Source of the DNA: Nonomuraea cavernae
Lineage (GTDB): Bacteria > Actinomycetota > Actinomycetes > Streptosporangiales > Streptosporangiaceae
Length of the DNA stretch: 64,000 nt
Direction of reading: 5' to 3'
Assembly (NCBI RefSeq): GCF_014646355.1
Contig: NZ_BMNH01000005.1
Span: 1 to 64,000, forward strand
Shown: positions 15,988 to 24,317 of the stretch, piece after piece
How positions within the stretch are numbered: the first letter of the stretch is position 1
Layout of the letters: each line of letters begins with the position of its first letter
Made by a program: the position numbers and the translations under genes
The notes under the pieces: model-generated
The model's input: the letters and a program-made list of their open reading frames with translations, nothing else
The model's database searches: none
Told to the model about the DNA's origin: nothing

Positions 15988-17321
15988 CCAACCCACTCGA
16001 CGCCAACACCATCCTGGAGAACCTCGCCGCCGATGCCACCATCCACCGCCTGCACCGCGACGCGTCCGGAGAGCCGAGCATCGGCCTGCCGGTGCCCGCG
16101 CCGGCCGCAGACCCGGCCATGTTCTACGGGCTGCCCGGCGAGCTGGTCGCAGCCGCCGACCCATCCACCGAGGCCGATCCCGTGGGCGTGCTGGTCTCCG
16201 CGCTGGCCGCCTGCGGAGCCGTCATCGGCCCCGGCCCGTACGTCCAGATCGGCAACACCCGCCATCCGCTGCTGATCTGGCCACTGCTGTTCGGCCGCAC
16301 CGGCTCCGGCCGCAAAGGCCAGGCCACCGACACCGCCGAGATCTTCCTGCACCACGCCGGGATCGGCTACGGCGAACTGTGCGTCACCGGCCTGTCCTCC
16401 GGCGAAGGGCTGATCGAACGCATCCGCGACCCCGACTCCCCGGAAGACCCCGGCGGAACGATGGACAAGCGGCTGTCGGTCACCGAACCGGAGTTCTCCA
16501 CCGTCATGGCCCGTGCCAAGCGCGAGGGCTCCACCTTGGGCACGATGCTCCGTCAGGCGTGGGACGGGCGCACGCTCGCCGTGCTCACCCGCAACGCCTA
16601 CCGGGCCTCCAACCCGCACATCGTCATCATCGGCCACATCACGCCGAAGGAGTTCCGTCTGCGGGTCGCGGAGGCAGACATGGCCGGCGGCTCCTACAAC
16701 CGCTTCCTGCCCATCTATGTCGAACGCTCCAAGCGTCTGCCCATCCCGGAAGGCGTCTCGCCTGACTTGTTGGCCACTCTCAGCGGCCGGCTCCACGACG
16801 CCGTCAAGCAGGCCCGCAAGGTCAAGCGCATCGCTCTGGACGACGCCGCCCGCGTCCTCTGGTCCGCCGAGCTGTACGAGGAGTTCACCGCCGCCGACGA
16901 CGAAGACCACGCCTGGACCGAGTTCACCCGCCGCTCGGCCCCGTACTGCCTGCGCATCGCCGCCCTGTACGCCGCTCTCGAAGCTCGCCCGCTGATCACG
17001 CCCGAGGACCTCAAGGCCGCCGCTGCCCTGGTCCGCTACTCCATCGCCTCAGCCGTCTTCGTGCTCGACAAACAGATGCGCGACCCGAAGATCGACCGCA
17101 TCCGCCGCGCGCTCGACCAGGCCGCCGACACCGGCCTGACCCGCTCGGAGATCTCTGCCCTGTTCTCGCGCAACGTCCCGAAACAGACCCTCGACGAGCT
17201 GTTGGCCAGCCTCACCGCCACCGGCCAGTACGAGACCACCACGACGCCCACCGGTGGCCGCCCGTCCATCCGCTACCGCCGCACCAGCCCGGACGAAGAA
17301 AGAAGAAACAAGCCCTCATGA
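15984..17321 (+). CDS. DUF3987-like replication-associated protein
   Basis: 445 residues. LIWPLLFGRTGSGRKGQA (about residues 95-112) is a degenerate Walker A with Lys changed to Arg. Further on come VTEPEFSTVM and IIGHITPKEF, which resemble the Walker B/sensor region of DUF3987 proteins encoded next to prim-pol genes in plasmids and AICEs. The C-terminal ~90 residues form a winged helix (GLTRSEISALFSRNVPKQTLDELLASL). Probably a helicase-like or loader partner of the prim-pol. The Arg for Lys change leaves ATP hydrolysis uncertain. Confidence 0.75.
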   Translation: MTNPLDANTILENLAADATIHRLHRDASGEPSIGLPVPAPAADPAMFYGLPGELVAAADPSTEADPVGVLVSALAACGAVIGPGPYVQIGNTRHPLLIWPLLFGRTGSGRKGQATDTAEIFLHHAGIGYGELCVTGLSSGEGLIERIRDPDSPEDPGGTMDKRLSVTEPEFSTVMARAKREGSTLGTMLRQAWDGRTLAVLTRNAYRASNPHIVIIGHITPKEFRLRVAEADMAGGSYNRFLPIYVERSKRLPIPEGVSPDLLATLSGRLHDAVKQARKVKRIALDDAARVLWSAELYEEFTAADDEDHAWTEFTRRSAPYCLRIAALYAALEARPLITPEDLKAAAALVRYSIASAVFVLDKQMRDPKIDRIRRALDQAADTGLTRSEISALFSRNVPKQTLDELLASLTATGQYETTTTPTGGRPSIRYRRTSPDEERRNKPS

Positions 17322-17456
17322 CCCGCACGACCCACCACGCGGCAGCAGAGGCGCGATCACCGGAGGACTGACCTTCTTTCGTCGGCCACGAACAAAGCCG
17401 ATCACCACCATCCCGACCCCAGCACGTACCGGCCCGTTCTTTCTTCTTTCTTCGTC
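17292..17456. repeat. Long-range inverted repeat GACGAAGAAAGAAGAA
   Basis: Arm 17292-17307 is the perfect reverse complement of 17441-17456, separated by 133 nt. The first arm codes for the last residues of the DUF3987-like protein (DEERRNK), the second is in the 212-bp spacer before the excisionase gene. The pair could fold the mRNA end or mark a duplicated segment. Confidence 0.55.
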
Positions 17457-17468
17457 CTGATCAACACC

Positions 17469-17496
17469 CGGCCCACAGCCACCAAGCACGGGGCCG
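17469..17496 (+). promoter_or_regulatory. Leader hairpin, loop ACAGCCACCAAGCACG (copy 3)
   Basis: Stem CGGCCC (17469-17474) with GGGCCG (17491-17496). The sequence 17474-17490 is identical to 14987-15003. It lies 37 nt before the excisionase TTG. Confidence 0.6.
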
Positions 17497-17533
17497 AACA
17501 CACCCAACCGTCCTGATCCGCAAGGAGTCGCAC

Positions 17534-17731
17534 TTGGCCACCGGCACTACCCAACGAGGAATGCTCACCCTCGCCGACCTCTGCACCGAACTCCAGATCT
17601 CCCGCTCGACCTTCTACGACTGGCGAGCCAAGGGCCGCGCCCCGCGCTGCCTCAAGCTGCCCAACGGCGATCTCCGCATCCGCCGTGCCGACCTGGATCG
17701 CTGGCTCACCACGATGGAGGACGCCGCCTGA
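17534..17731 (+). CDS. xis: Excisionase (AlpA/MerR-type HTH)
   Basis: 65 residues. The TTG start is supported by AAGGAG 6 nt upstream. LTLADLCTELQISRSTFYDWRAKGRAPRC is a standard excisionase helix-turn-helix with wing, ending in RRADLDRWL. It directs the integrase towards excision of the AICE. Its stop overlaps the integrase ATG (TGATG), the usual coupled xis-int arrangement. Confidence 0.9.
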   Translation: MATGTTQRGMLTLADLCTELQISRSTFYDWRAKGRAPRCLKLPNGDLRIRRADLDRWLTTMEDAA

Positions 17732-19143
17732 TGAAGGACATCACCTACAACGTCCGCGTCTACGCGATCGAGACCCGCAAGAACGCGGCCGGCAAGGTCA
17801 CCTCCTACCGCGTGGCCTGGCAGACCACCACGAAGACCTGGAAGCGCTCGTTCAAGAACGCCGCCCAGGCCGACACCTTCCGCGGCTCCCTGCTCACCGC
17901 CGCCCGCAGCGGCGAAGCCTTCAGCACCCTCACGGGTGAGCCCGTCTCCTGGGGACGTACCGACCGCCCGGAGATGAGCTGGTACGACTTCGCCTGCAAG
18001 TTCGCCGACATGAAGTGGAAGAACGCCGCCGCCAAGTACCGTCAGGACATCGCTCGCGCCCTCACCGCTGCCACACCTGCCATGTACGCCACCACTCGTG
18101 GCAAGCCAGACGACCGTGCCCTGCGCTCAGCCATGCACCGCTGGGGCTTCAACACGAAGCAACGCCAGGAGGCGTCCGACGAGACTGGCGCCATGCTGCG
18201 CTGGCTGGCCGACAACACCAAGCCCGTCTCGGCACTCATCGACGACGCTGGCCTTATTCGTGACCTATTGGAGTCCGCCACGTCCCTGCTGGACGGCACC
18301 CGCGCCGCTCCTAGCACCGTACGCAAGCACCGCATGCTGCTGTCCAACGCCCTCGACTACGCCGTGGAACTCAAGCTCCTGCCCGCCAATCCGATCAAGA
18401 CGCTGAAGTGGAAGCCGCCAGCGAACGCCTACGAGGTGGATCGCCGCAGTGTCGTCAACCACGCCCAGGCCAAGGCACTCCTTGCAGCTGTGGCCGTACA
18501 GAAGCCGAGCGGCGAACGGCTCACGGCGTTCTTCGCCCTCATGTACTACGCTGCCCTACGCCCCGAGGAGGCCGTCAACCTCCGCCGAGATAACGTCACC
18601 CTTCCACCGCTGCACAAGAACACAGAGACCGGGCAGATGGAGGAACCAGCCAACGCCTGGGGAGAACTCCACCTCCTCAAGGCTGCGCCCTACGCCGGGC
18701 GAGACTGGACAGACAGTGGCCAGGCACGAGAGGAACGCGCGCTCAAGCACCGCGCGGTCGGTCACAGCCGGACCGTGCCGATCCCGCCGCCGCTGGTGCG
18801 CATCCTGCGCACTCACCTCACGACCTTCGACAAGGGGCCACATGGTCGCCTCTTCTACGGCGTCAAGGTCGGCGAACTACCGTTCATCACCTACCGCCGA
18901 GCCTGGAAGGCCGCGCGCAAGGCGGCCCTGACGGACAAGGAAATCGCTTCACCGCTGGCCGCTCGGCCGTACGACCTACGCCATGCCTGCGTCTCCATGT
19001 GGCTCAACGCCGGAGTCCCCGCACCCCAGGTAGCCGAATGGGCCGGACACAGCGTGGATGTGCTCCTCCGTATCTACGTCAAGTGCATCGTCGGCCAAGA
19101 CGAAGCCGCCAAGCGCAGAATCGCTGTTGCTCTTGCCGAATAA
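17731..19143 (+). CDS. int: Tyrosine site-specific integrase of the AICE
   Basis: 470 residues. An N-terminal arm-binding domain (RVYAIETRKNAAGKVTSYRVAWQ is the AP2-like strand region), a SAM-like core-binding domain (about 165-230) and a catalytic domain. Active-site residues are visible: Arg in YYAALRPEEAVNL, the DLRHA box (second Arg region) near residue 415, GHS in AEWAGHSVDVL, and the nucleophile Tyr in LLRIYVK. It integrates the element, by family precedent, into a tRNA 3' end. The nearest tRNA facing it is tRNA-Arg at 23326-23401. A second, decayed copy of its C-terminus lies at 20664-20965. Confidence 0.9.
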   Translation: MKDITYNVRVYAIETRKNAAGKVTSYRVAWQTTTKTWKRSFKNAAQADTFRGSLLTAARSGEAFSTLTGEPVSWGRTDRPEMSWYDFACKFADMKWKNAAAKYRQDIARALTAATPAMYATTRGKPDDRALRSAMHRWGFNTKQRQEASDETGAMLRWLADNTKPVSALIDDAGLIRDLLESATSLLDGTRAAPSTVRKHRMLLSNALDYAVELKLLPANPIKTLKWKPPANAYEVDRRSVVNHAQAKALLAAVAVQKPSGERLTAFFALMYYAALRPEEAVNLRRDNVTLPPLHKNTETGQMEEPANAWGELHLLKAAPYAGRDWTDSGQAREERALKHRAVGHSRTVPIPPPLVRILRTHLTTFDKGPHGRLFYGVKVGELPFITYRRAWKAARKAALTDKEIASPLAARPYDLRHACVSMWLNAGVPAPQVAEWAGHSVDVLLRIYVKCIVGQDEAAKRRIAVALAE

Positions 19144-19153
19144 GATTGCATAT

Positions 19154-19181
19154 GGGGAGCCCGATGAATGTCGGGCTCCCC
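19154..19181 (+). terminator. Hairpin terminator after integrase
   Basis: GGGGAGCCCGA / TCGGGCTCCCC, an 11-bp perfect stem with a 6-nt loop, beginning 11 nt after the integrase stop. No U-tract, as is common in actinomycetes. It also ends transcription from the convergent nuclease gene. Confidence 0.75.
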
Positions 19182-19218
19182 ATGCCTTCACGCCTACCAG
19201 GTAGCGAACTCGTACTGA

Positions 19219-20277
19219 TCACGGCAACCAGAGACCGCTACCGGAGGTTCTCATAGCCGTCAACCAATCTTTGAGAGCAGTTCGATTTACTTCCTTCACT
19301 GGGTAGCTTCTGGTCTTTACGACCTCTCTCGCTCCAGGCGCCCAGTCAGCCGTGGCTACCAGCAGGCCCTGCTTGGCCCCTTCCCACATCACATCCGCCG
19401 CTAGAGCCTTGACAACGACTTTTTGAATCTTATGTTTTTCTCGCTTACATTGCACGATAATTGTCGGTGCTGAGTCCTCATCTATTGTTCCGGACTCCCA
19501 GATTCTTAGATCAACGCCGTTATCATTTCTCCCCGCGCCGAGTTCGACCTCAAAGCCCTGTCGATGGAAGTGCTCGGCTGTAAGTGCTTCGAACTTTCTC
19601 CAGTTGATCTGACCGATCTGATTGAAATTGGCAACCAGGTAGTCTATGAATCGCTGATCGAAGAATCTGCCGTATGTGGCGATAGTGGATTCTGAGTCGA
19701 ATAGCTCGGCAAGTTCTAATGAATCCTGCCAGACCCTTTCGGGGGCACCCAATGGGATTACGCTTCTTGTATATCTGAAAGCCAGCTCTTCAAATGCTAT
19801 TGCAACCGCATCACCCAATGCCTGCCCTGCAAGTTCGCGGGCTTCTTCGATGATTTCTCGAACACGCTCTGGCTCAACGTGGATCGGCATAATGTATGCA
19901 GCCAGCGGGAACGAGCCCAGACTTTCAAGGTGAGGCTGTCCCACGGGATAATATATGTGCCCGATCATGAACTCCGTGGCACGGATTGCTAGATCAAAGT
20001 TTCCCAGTCTTTCGCTGATTCCAGCAACGATCGGCTGGTCGATTGCTCGCAGGGCACCGTGGAACCCGAAGTTCTCGAGAACTGCCGCCTTCAGCCTGGA
20101 ATGTACTGCTTTATATTCGACGCTGGTTCCCAGGTAGCGCTCCACTAAGTATAAGTTCTCCTTGGCGGCTTGCTTGATCTGATTGTCAGTTGCTGCTAGG
20201 CCGAGTTTTATCCCGATTACTTCGGATAGGAGCTCTATGAATGAACGGTCGTTGACCCAGTCCCATGGCTTGCTCAT
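19219..20277 (-). CDS. Mrr-like restriction endonuclease (PD-(D/E)xK)
   Basis: 352 residues. The C-terminal ~120 residues contain INWRKFEALTAEHFHRQGFEVE, then NGVDLRIW and TIIVQCKREK, the D...(Q/E)xK catalytic pattern of Mrr-like nucleases (type IV/type II restriction). The N-terminal ~220 residues are helical and unrecognised, probably the target-recognition or regulatory part. The start overlaps the stop of the upstream coiled-coil gene, so the two form an operon. Codon use is AT-richer than the AICE core. Likely an anti-phage or anti-plasmid cargo gene carried between two integrase 3' ends. Confidence 0.75.
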   Translation of the reverse strand: MSKPWDWVNDRSFIELLSEVIGIKLGLAATDNQIKQAAKENLYLVERYLGTSVEYKAVHSRLKAAVLENFGFHGALRAIDQPIVAGISERLGNFDLAIRATEFMIGHIYYPVGQPHLESLGSFPLAAYIMPIHVEPERVREIIEEARELAGQALGDAVAIAFEELAFRYTRSVIPLGAPERVWQDSLELAELFDSESTIATYGRFFDQRFIDYLVANFNQIGQINWRKFEALTAEHFHRQGFEVELGAGRNDNGVDLRIWESGTIDEDSAPTIIVQCKREKHKIQKVVVKALAADVMWEGAKQGLLVATADWAPGAREVVKTRSYPVKEVNRTALKDWLTAMRTSGSGLWLP

Positions 20278-20636
20278 AGTGGCCCTTCTTTAGGCTCTTC
20301 GCCCTCATCGAGCTGCTGTTCTTCTCCACTGTTTGAAGACCTGTTGATCAATTGATCAAGCTTCTTCTGCATATCGACGATGGCGTGCACCAAGTATTCG
20401 CGGTTCGAAAGGAGATTCTTGATATCTTGGTTGGCGCGCTCCAAAGCTTTCCTGGAATCGGCCACAACCTCGACAGCACTCTGTATTGCTTCCTTAGTGT
20501 CAACGCCGTATAGCTGCTTATAGAGGCGATCCATGCGCTGTGCCCACTCGCCGTTGAGTCCATCCGCGCCCCGATCGTGGCCAGAGGACCAAGTAGACAA
20601 GTAGGTTTCCAGAGGAGTCTGGCCAGGAGCCTTCAT
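20274..20636 (-). CDS. Coiled-coil protein paired with the Mrr-like nuclease, probably 5'-truncated
   Basis: 120 residues from the ATG at 20636. A long coiled-coil (about 45-105: AIQSAVEVVADSRKALERANQDIKNLL, MQKKLDQL) and an acidic tail (EEQQLDEGEEPKEG). The open frame continues upstream, but there it is antisense to the integrase relic that begins about 28 bp away, so the original N-terminus and promoter were probably lost at that junction. TVTELRK just before the ATG may be native sequence. It is coupled to the nuclease gene by ATGA and may be a regulatory or specificity partner. Confidence 0.6.
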   Translation of the reverse strand: MKAPGQTPLETYLSTWSSGHDRGADGLNGEWAQRMDRLYKQLYGVDTKEAIQSAVEVVADSRKALERANQDIKNLLSNREYLVHAIVDMQKKLDQLINRSSNSGEEQQLDEGEEPKEGPL

Positions 20637-20663
20637 CTTGCGGAGTTCGGTGACGGTCCAGGC

Positions 20664-20965
20664 GGACGCCTCTTCTACGGCGTGCAGGGCGGTGAACTGC
20701 CATTCATCACCTATCGCCGCGCCTGGAAGGCCGCTCGCAAGGCGACCTTGACCAAAGAGGAGACCGCCTCCCCACTGGCCGCCCGACCGTACGATCTCCG
20801 GCACGCCTGTGTGTCCACCTGGCTGAATGCTGGGGTGCCGGCGCCTCAGGTGGCCGAGTGGGCAGGCCAAAGCGTGGACGTGCTGTTGCGGATCTACGCG
20901 AAGTGCATCGTCGGTCAAGACCAGGTCGCTACAGTAAGCGTCGGATCTCCAACGCTCTCGACGAA
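20664..20965 (+). pseudogene. Decayed second copy of the integrase C-terminus
   Basis: From GRLFYGV to CIVGQD it aligns with the C-terminal ~88 residues of the intact integrase with about 11 differences, including His to Gln in the GHS box (GQS). A frameshift near 20932 separates this part from KRRISNAL, which matches the last residues (KRRIAVAL) of the intact protein. There is no N-terminal half. It is the footprint of a related element that integrated earlier or recombined with this one. Confidence 0.9.
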
Positions 20966-21149
20966 GGATCGCGTGGGAGCTGTGAACAAGACCCGCCGCA
21001 AACGGCGTGACAGCTGAACACGGTTGACGCGAAGTAGGGCCCCTGGCTGGCGTTTTGCTGGTCAGGGGCTAACCGCGCTTGGCTGTCAGCTCATGGGGTG
21101 TGAAACGAGAATTACACGCGGCCAGCCTTGCCTAGAGAGGGCGTATCGA

Positions 21150-22901
21150 CTAGAAAACAACTTTCTCCGCGAAGGGCGCATATGTGGCGGCGTTGATTCT
21201 GCGAGCAGAAACCACCAACGAACGGAAGCTATTCACGGCCTTGGCAACCGCCTCTCGGTTTCGCAAGGCTCCCGGTGTGGTCAATGGCTCCTTAAGCTGA
21301 TCAGGGGCGAGCGCCAGCAGGGACTCAACTATCGGCTCCCAGACACCTATCGCCTCGGGAACCGTCAGGTTGGCCTTGAAGCGTAGAGCGTACCTATCGC
21401 TAATCGCCGAGGCCAGTACGGTTTCAAACGAAGCGCCAATAGCTTCCACGACAAGCATAATGGACCCCCGCAAACCGAACCATTCCAAAAGGTCGATTTG
21501 GTCGGCTGTTCGCTGTTGCGGGAGGACCTGTCCAAGTTGAGTCTTCTGTTCCTCCACGGCACGTAGCAGGCTAGAGACGAAGAGGATATGGGATGCATCA
21601 ATGCGGTCAGGAAAGATGCTGCTGTAGATTGCGTCCTGTTCCCATATCTTACTTTTCTCGTGATATGCGATATCAGATCCTCCATGGAAGGCGGCCAGCG
21701 CCTGCGCCGCGATCGAGGTTGATAGCTGATTTTCACCTGGCCTTCTGATGACGTCTTCAGCCCCGCCTCGACGTCCTCCGGTGTAGCCGACAACGCCCAA
21801 TGTAGCGAATTCCTTGACGAGGCGCGTCTGGATGCCGTCGTTACTACGGAAATCTGTCGCTTGGGTTGGATTCTGTCGGTTGTTGTACCGGACAATCCTT
21901 AGGACCGTCTCGGGGTCGTTGCATTGAATAAACCGCGCCATCAGGCGGCTAGCCCCGACCTCGCTTGCTGTAATAGATCCGATTGCTCCTGTTGTCTGGG
22001 CGCCGTTGACAATTGTGAGCCCAGTAATTTCGACAGTTCCGCTACTTGGATCGAATCGAAAATTGTGAACTAGAGCAGTGATGCCGTTGTTGTAAGGCCA
22101 AAGCTGTCCGGGTTCTTCGCGCACGGTCTGCTGAATACCGTTGTTAATGTTGCTCTGTGATCTGCGACTCCCTAGGTAGCCGCGCACATTCGCCGAAAAC
22201 AGATCTGCGCCGTAAATTTGATATTTTTCATGAACCCAAGACGCGGGTACGCTGGTGCACAATGCCGTCCACTTGTCTCCGGTCTCTTCGAATGCACCCG
22301 GCACTTGGACGGTGAATGAGTCGGAGACCAGTATCGGGGTGCGCGATGCCACATAGCGATCATTTAGTCGAGTCCGACCATACTCAACTGAAGATACATT
22401 GATACCAACGTCCGGATAGTTCTGCCTTAGCAGCGCCCGCGCGCCATCGCGTGCAGCAATCAGCTCTAGCTCGACGTTTTCCGATTCTGGAAGGTTGTGA
22501 ACGTACCAAATTTCGAGTTCATCGATCGCAGCATCGGTGAGCGCTTCATGCAATTCACGCCAAGCACTCAAGAGGACTTCTGACACCCCAACCGGCTCAT
22601 TCTTGCTCAGTAGCCAATTGACGGCTTGACCTAGGCTCGCAGCTTTAGCTGCCTTCGCTTCTGATTTGGTGGGGTTCAGGGACTCGTAGCCCTGCGCGAG
22701 AACAACTCGGCTGGTGCCGCGATCAATATAAAGGAGATCGCAAGCCTTGTCGTTCGAACCGTCAGTAAGAGCTGAAGTCGCGACCGTCTCGATGTCGTCG
22801 ATACCGTAGACCATCTGGAGGGCAAAGAGTAGACGCTTGTTACTGCTGTATTTGTCAAGGTCAACTCGTTGCAACAGGGCCACTTCTAGTGTGTCGGTCA
22901 T
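21150..22901 (-). CDS. AIPR-family abortive infection protein
   Basis: 583 residues. The AIPR domain is clear in the middle: LFSANVRGYLGSR, WPYNNGITALVHNF, ITGLTIVNGAQTTGAIGS and a following basic helix region. The N-terminal part (about 40-90) looks like a PD-(D/E)xK strand set (NDKACDLLYIDRGTSRVVLAQG), but the Lys expected after the Gln in this family (QxK) is replaced, giving AQGYES. The nuclease may therefore be inactive or use another residue. AIPR proteins are linked to phage resistance in restriction-like islands. The gene stands alone, AT-rich, between the integrase relic and tRNA-Arg. Confidence 0.8.
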   Translation of the reverse strand: MTDTLEVALLQRVDLDKYSSNKRLLFALQMVYGIDDIETVATSALTDGSNDKACDLLYIDRGTSRVVLAQGYESLNPTKSEAKAAKAASLGQAVNWLLSKNEPVGVSEVLLSAWRELHEALTDAAIDELEIWYVHNLPESENVELELIAARDGARALLRQNYPDVGINVSSVEYGRTRLNDRYVASRTPILVSDSFTVQVPGAFEETGDKWTALCTSVPASWVHEKYQIYGADLFSANVRGYLGSRRSQSNINNGIQQTVREEPGQLWPYNNGITALVHNFRFDPSSGTVEITGLTIVNGAQTTGAIGSITASEVGASRLMARFIQCNDPETVLRIVRYNNRQNPTQATDFRSNDGIQTRLVKEFATLGVVGYTGGRRGGAEDVIRRPGENQLSTSIAAQALAAFHGGSDIAYHEKSKIWEQDAIYSSIFPDRIDASHILFVSSLLRAVEEQKTQLGQVLPQQRTADQIDLLEWFGLRGSIMLVVEAIGASFETVLASAISDRYALRFKANLTVPEAIGVWEPIVESLLALAPDQLKEPLTTPGALRNREAVAKAVNSFRSLVVSARRINAATYAPFAEKVVF

Positions 22902-23325
22902 CTCACCAACATACCGTTTTAATGTAGAGCTACTGGTAAGTAGCGACGAATCGATACGGTAGCGGCAGGAGACGCGAATTATGTCTGCTGCGGGCGGCCG
23001 GCGTGAGCGTTACGTTTCCGTGATCGTGATGACCAGTTGGCCGTCGCCTCGCCAACTGGTCGCGCAGGCAAGCGCCGCAGGGTCGTCTTCTACATCCGTA
23101 TCGGCCCGCCCTTCAGGGCGAACGTCCAAGACAGCATGTCGCCCCCCCAGCTGGCCAGGTCGCGCGGGCAGCGGACCGCGGATTCAGCGAGTGGCCGAAG
23201 TCGTGGGGAGGCATTGGGGAAGGCGGGTCGGTGACGATCGTTGACAGCCGGACACTGCCGGACACATCAAAAATCCCTCGACCCGCGTTTCCGCTGGTCA
23301 AGGGCGCTTTGCTGCTGGTCGAACG
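22902..23325. other. Intergenic region between AIPR gene and tRNA-Arg
   Basis: 424 bp. The first 80 bp are AT-rich and presumably hold the AIPR promoter (minus strand). The rest is GC-rich chromosome-like sequence. Short open frames are present but show no convincing gene or RBS. No copy of the tRNA-Arg 3' end other than the gene itself was seen here. Confidence 0.4.
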
Positions 23326-23401
23326 TGGTGCCCCCGGCAGGATTCGAACCTGCGGCACCCGCTTTAGGAGAGCGGTGCTCTATCCCCTGAGCTACGGAGG
23401 C
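23326..23401 (-). tRNA. tRNA-Arg (anticodon CCU)
   Basis: Full cloverleaf on the minus strand: acceptor GCCTCCG/CGGGGGC, D-arm GCTC AGGGGATA GAGC, anticodon stem CCGCT/AGCGG with loop CTCCTAA (anticodon CCU), T-arm GCAGG TTCGAAT CCTGC, discriminator A and an encoded CCA. The 3' end points to the AICE and its cargo, the expected geometry for an integration target. Confidence 0.95.
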
Positions 23402-23534
23402 GGACTCCCGTAAGCCTAGCGAAAGTCAGGCACTGCGTGGACCACCCGCCAGACACGACTTCGCCCCGGCAAGTCATGGCTGCTCTGAGCCGCGGTAAAG
23501 ACCTGCCCACCGTCCCCCGTACAGGCCGTGGGGC

Positions 23535-24095
23535 GTGGCTACCGTCGGCCGGGTGACCAGAAGGCGGCGGCAGGAAGTGCATCGGAGGCCGGTGGTGTTG
23601 TTCGCGGCGTTGCTGGCGCCCGCGATCTTCGCCGGCGGGTTGCTGGCCGGCGAGCTCGGCCGTTTCCAGGAGGTGGAGGTACAGCGGGAGGTGAACGCCG
23701 GAGCCGGCGGCCGGCTGCCGCTGGAGCCGGTGCTGTTGCCCGCCCCTTCTCGCCCCGACCGGCGTTACAAGGACCTGGTCCCGGCCTTCGTTCCGCCGGC
23801 GCCCTCACCCATCCCCTCACCCGTCCTCACTCCCATGCCGACGCCGATGCCGGTGCCGACGCTTGGTGTCAGGGCGTCGCCCACCGTGCCGGTTCCCGTG
23901 AGCCGGGAGGAGTCGGTGCCTGTGGAGGAGCGGGAGGAGTGTGCGGGGGAGTGGGAGGACACCTGGTTGTGGGAGGTCTGCAAGGATCGCGAGCGGGCGC
24001 CGGCGCAGAAGGCCTCCGCGAGTGCGTCGTTGCCCGGGTTGCTGGGGCTGTCGTCCGGCGGAAGGCGGTCGTCGGCCGAGAGGGGGGCCAGGTGA
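23535..24095 (+). CDS. Membrane-anchored proline-rich extracellular protein
   Basis: 186 residues from a GTG. A basic N-terminus (RRRRQEVHRR) and one hydrophobic helix (VVLFAALLAPAIFAGGLLAG, about 20-39) are followed by an extracellular region with a Pro-rich repeat-like stretch (about 85-115) and two cysteines (EECAGEW, WEVCKD) that could form a disulfide. No enzymatic motif. Hypothetical. It precedes the VanY-type peptidase gene but with a 222-bp gap, so probably a separate unit. Confidence 0.6.
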   Translation: MATVGRVTRRRRQEVHRRPVVLFAALLAPAIFAGGLLAGELGRFQEVEVQREVNAGAGGRLPLEPVLLPAPSRPDRRYKDLVPAFVPPAPSPIPSPVLTPMPTPMPVPTLGVRASPTVPVPVSREESVPVEEREECAGEWEDTWLWEVCKDRERAPAQKASASASLPGLLGLSSGGRRSSAERGAR

Positions 24096-24317
24096 TGATC
24101 GAACCGCCGGCCCGTTCGCGGCGTACCCAAGAGTAGGACGCGATCTACCCAACAGCAGGACGGGCGCATCGGTCGAGTCGCAGATGACTCGACTCTGTCG
24201 TACAAAACGTTCTTTTGTGTCATAACGGCTCGCTGGAGTTCGGTCCGGACACTTGGGGGGCTGTAGTAACGTGCGTGCCGGACCCAGGTAACGAGCCCGC
24301 AAACGGAGGAGTCGGAC

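Noticed and set aside
22981..23244. Possible serine-recombinase-like start (RRRVVFYIRI) between AIPR and tRNA-Arg
   Set aside because: About ten residues only, with no catalytic Ser context and no continuation in frame.
23231..23413. Small open frame ending RIRTCGTRFRRAVLYPLSYGG
   Set aside because: It is a translation of the antisense strand of tRNA-Arg, a known source of false genes.
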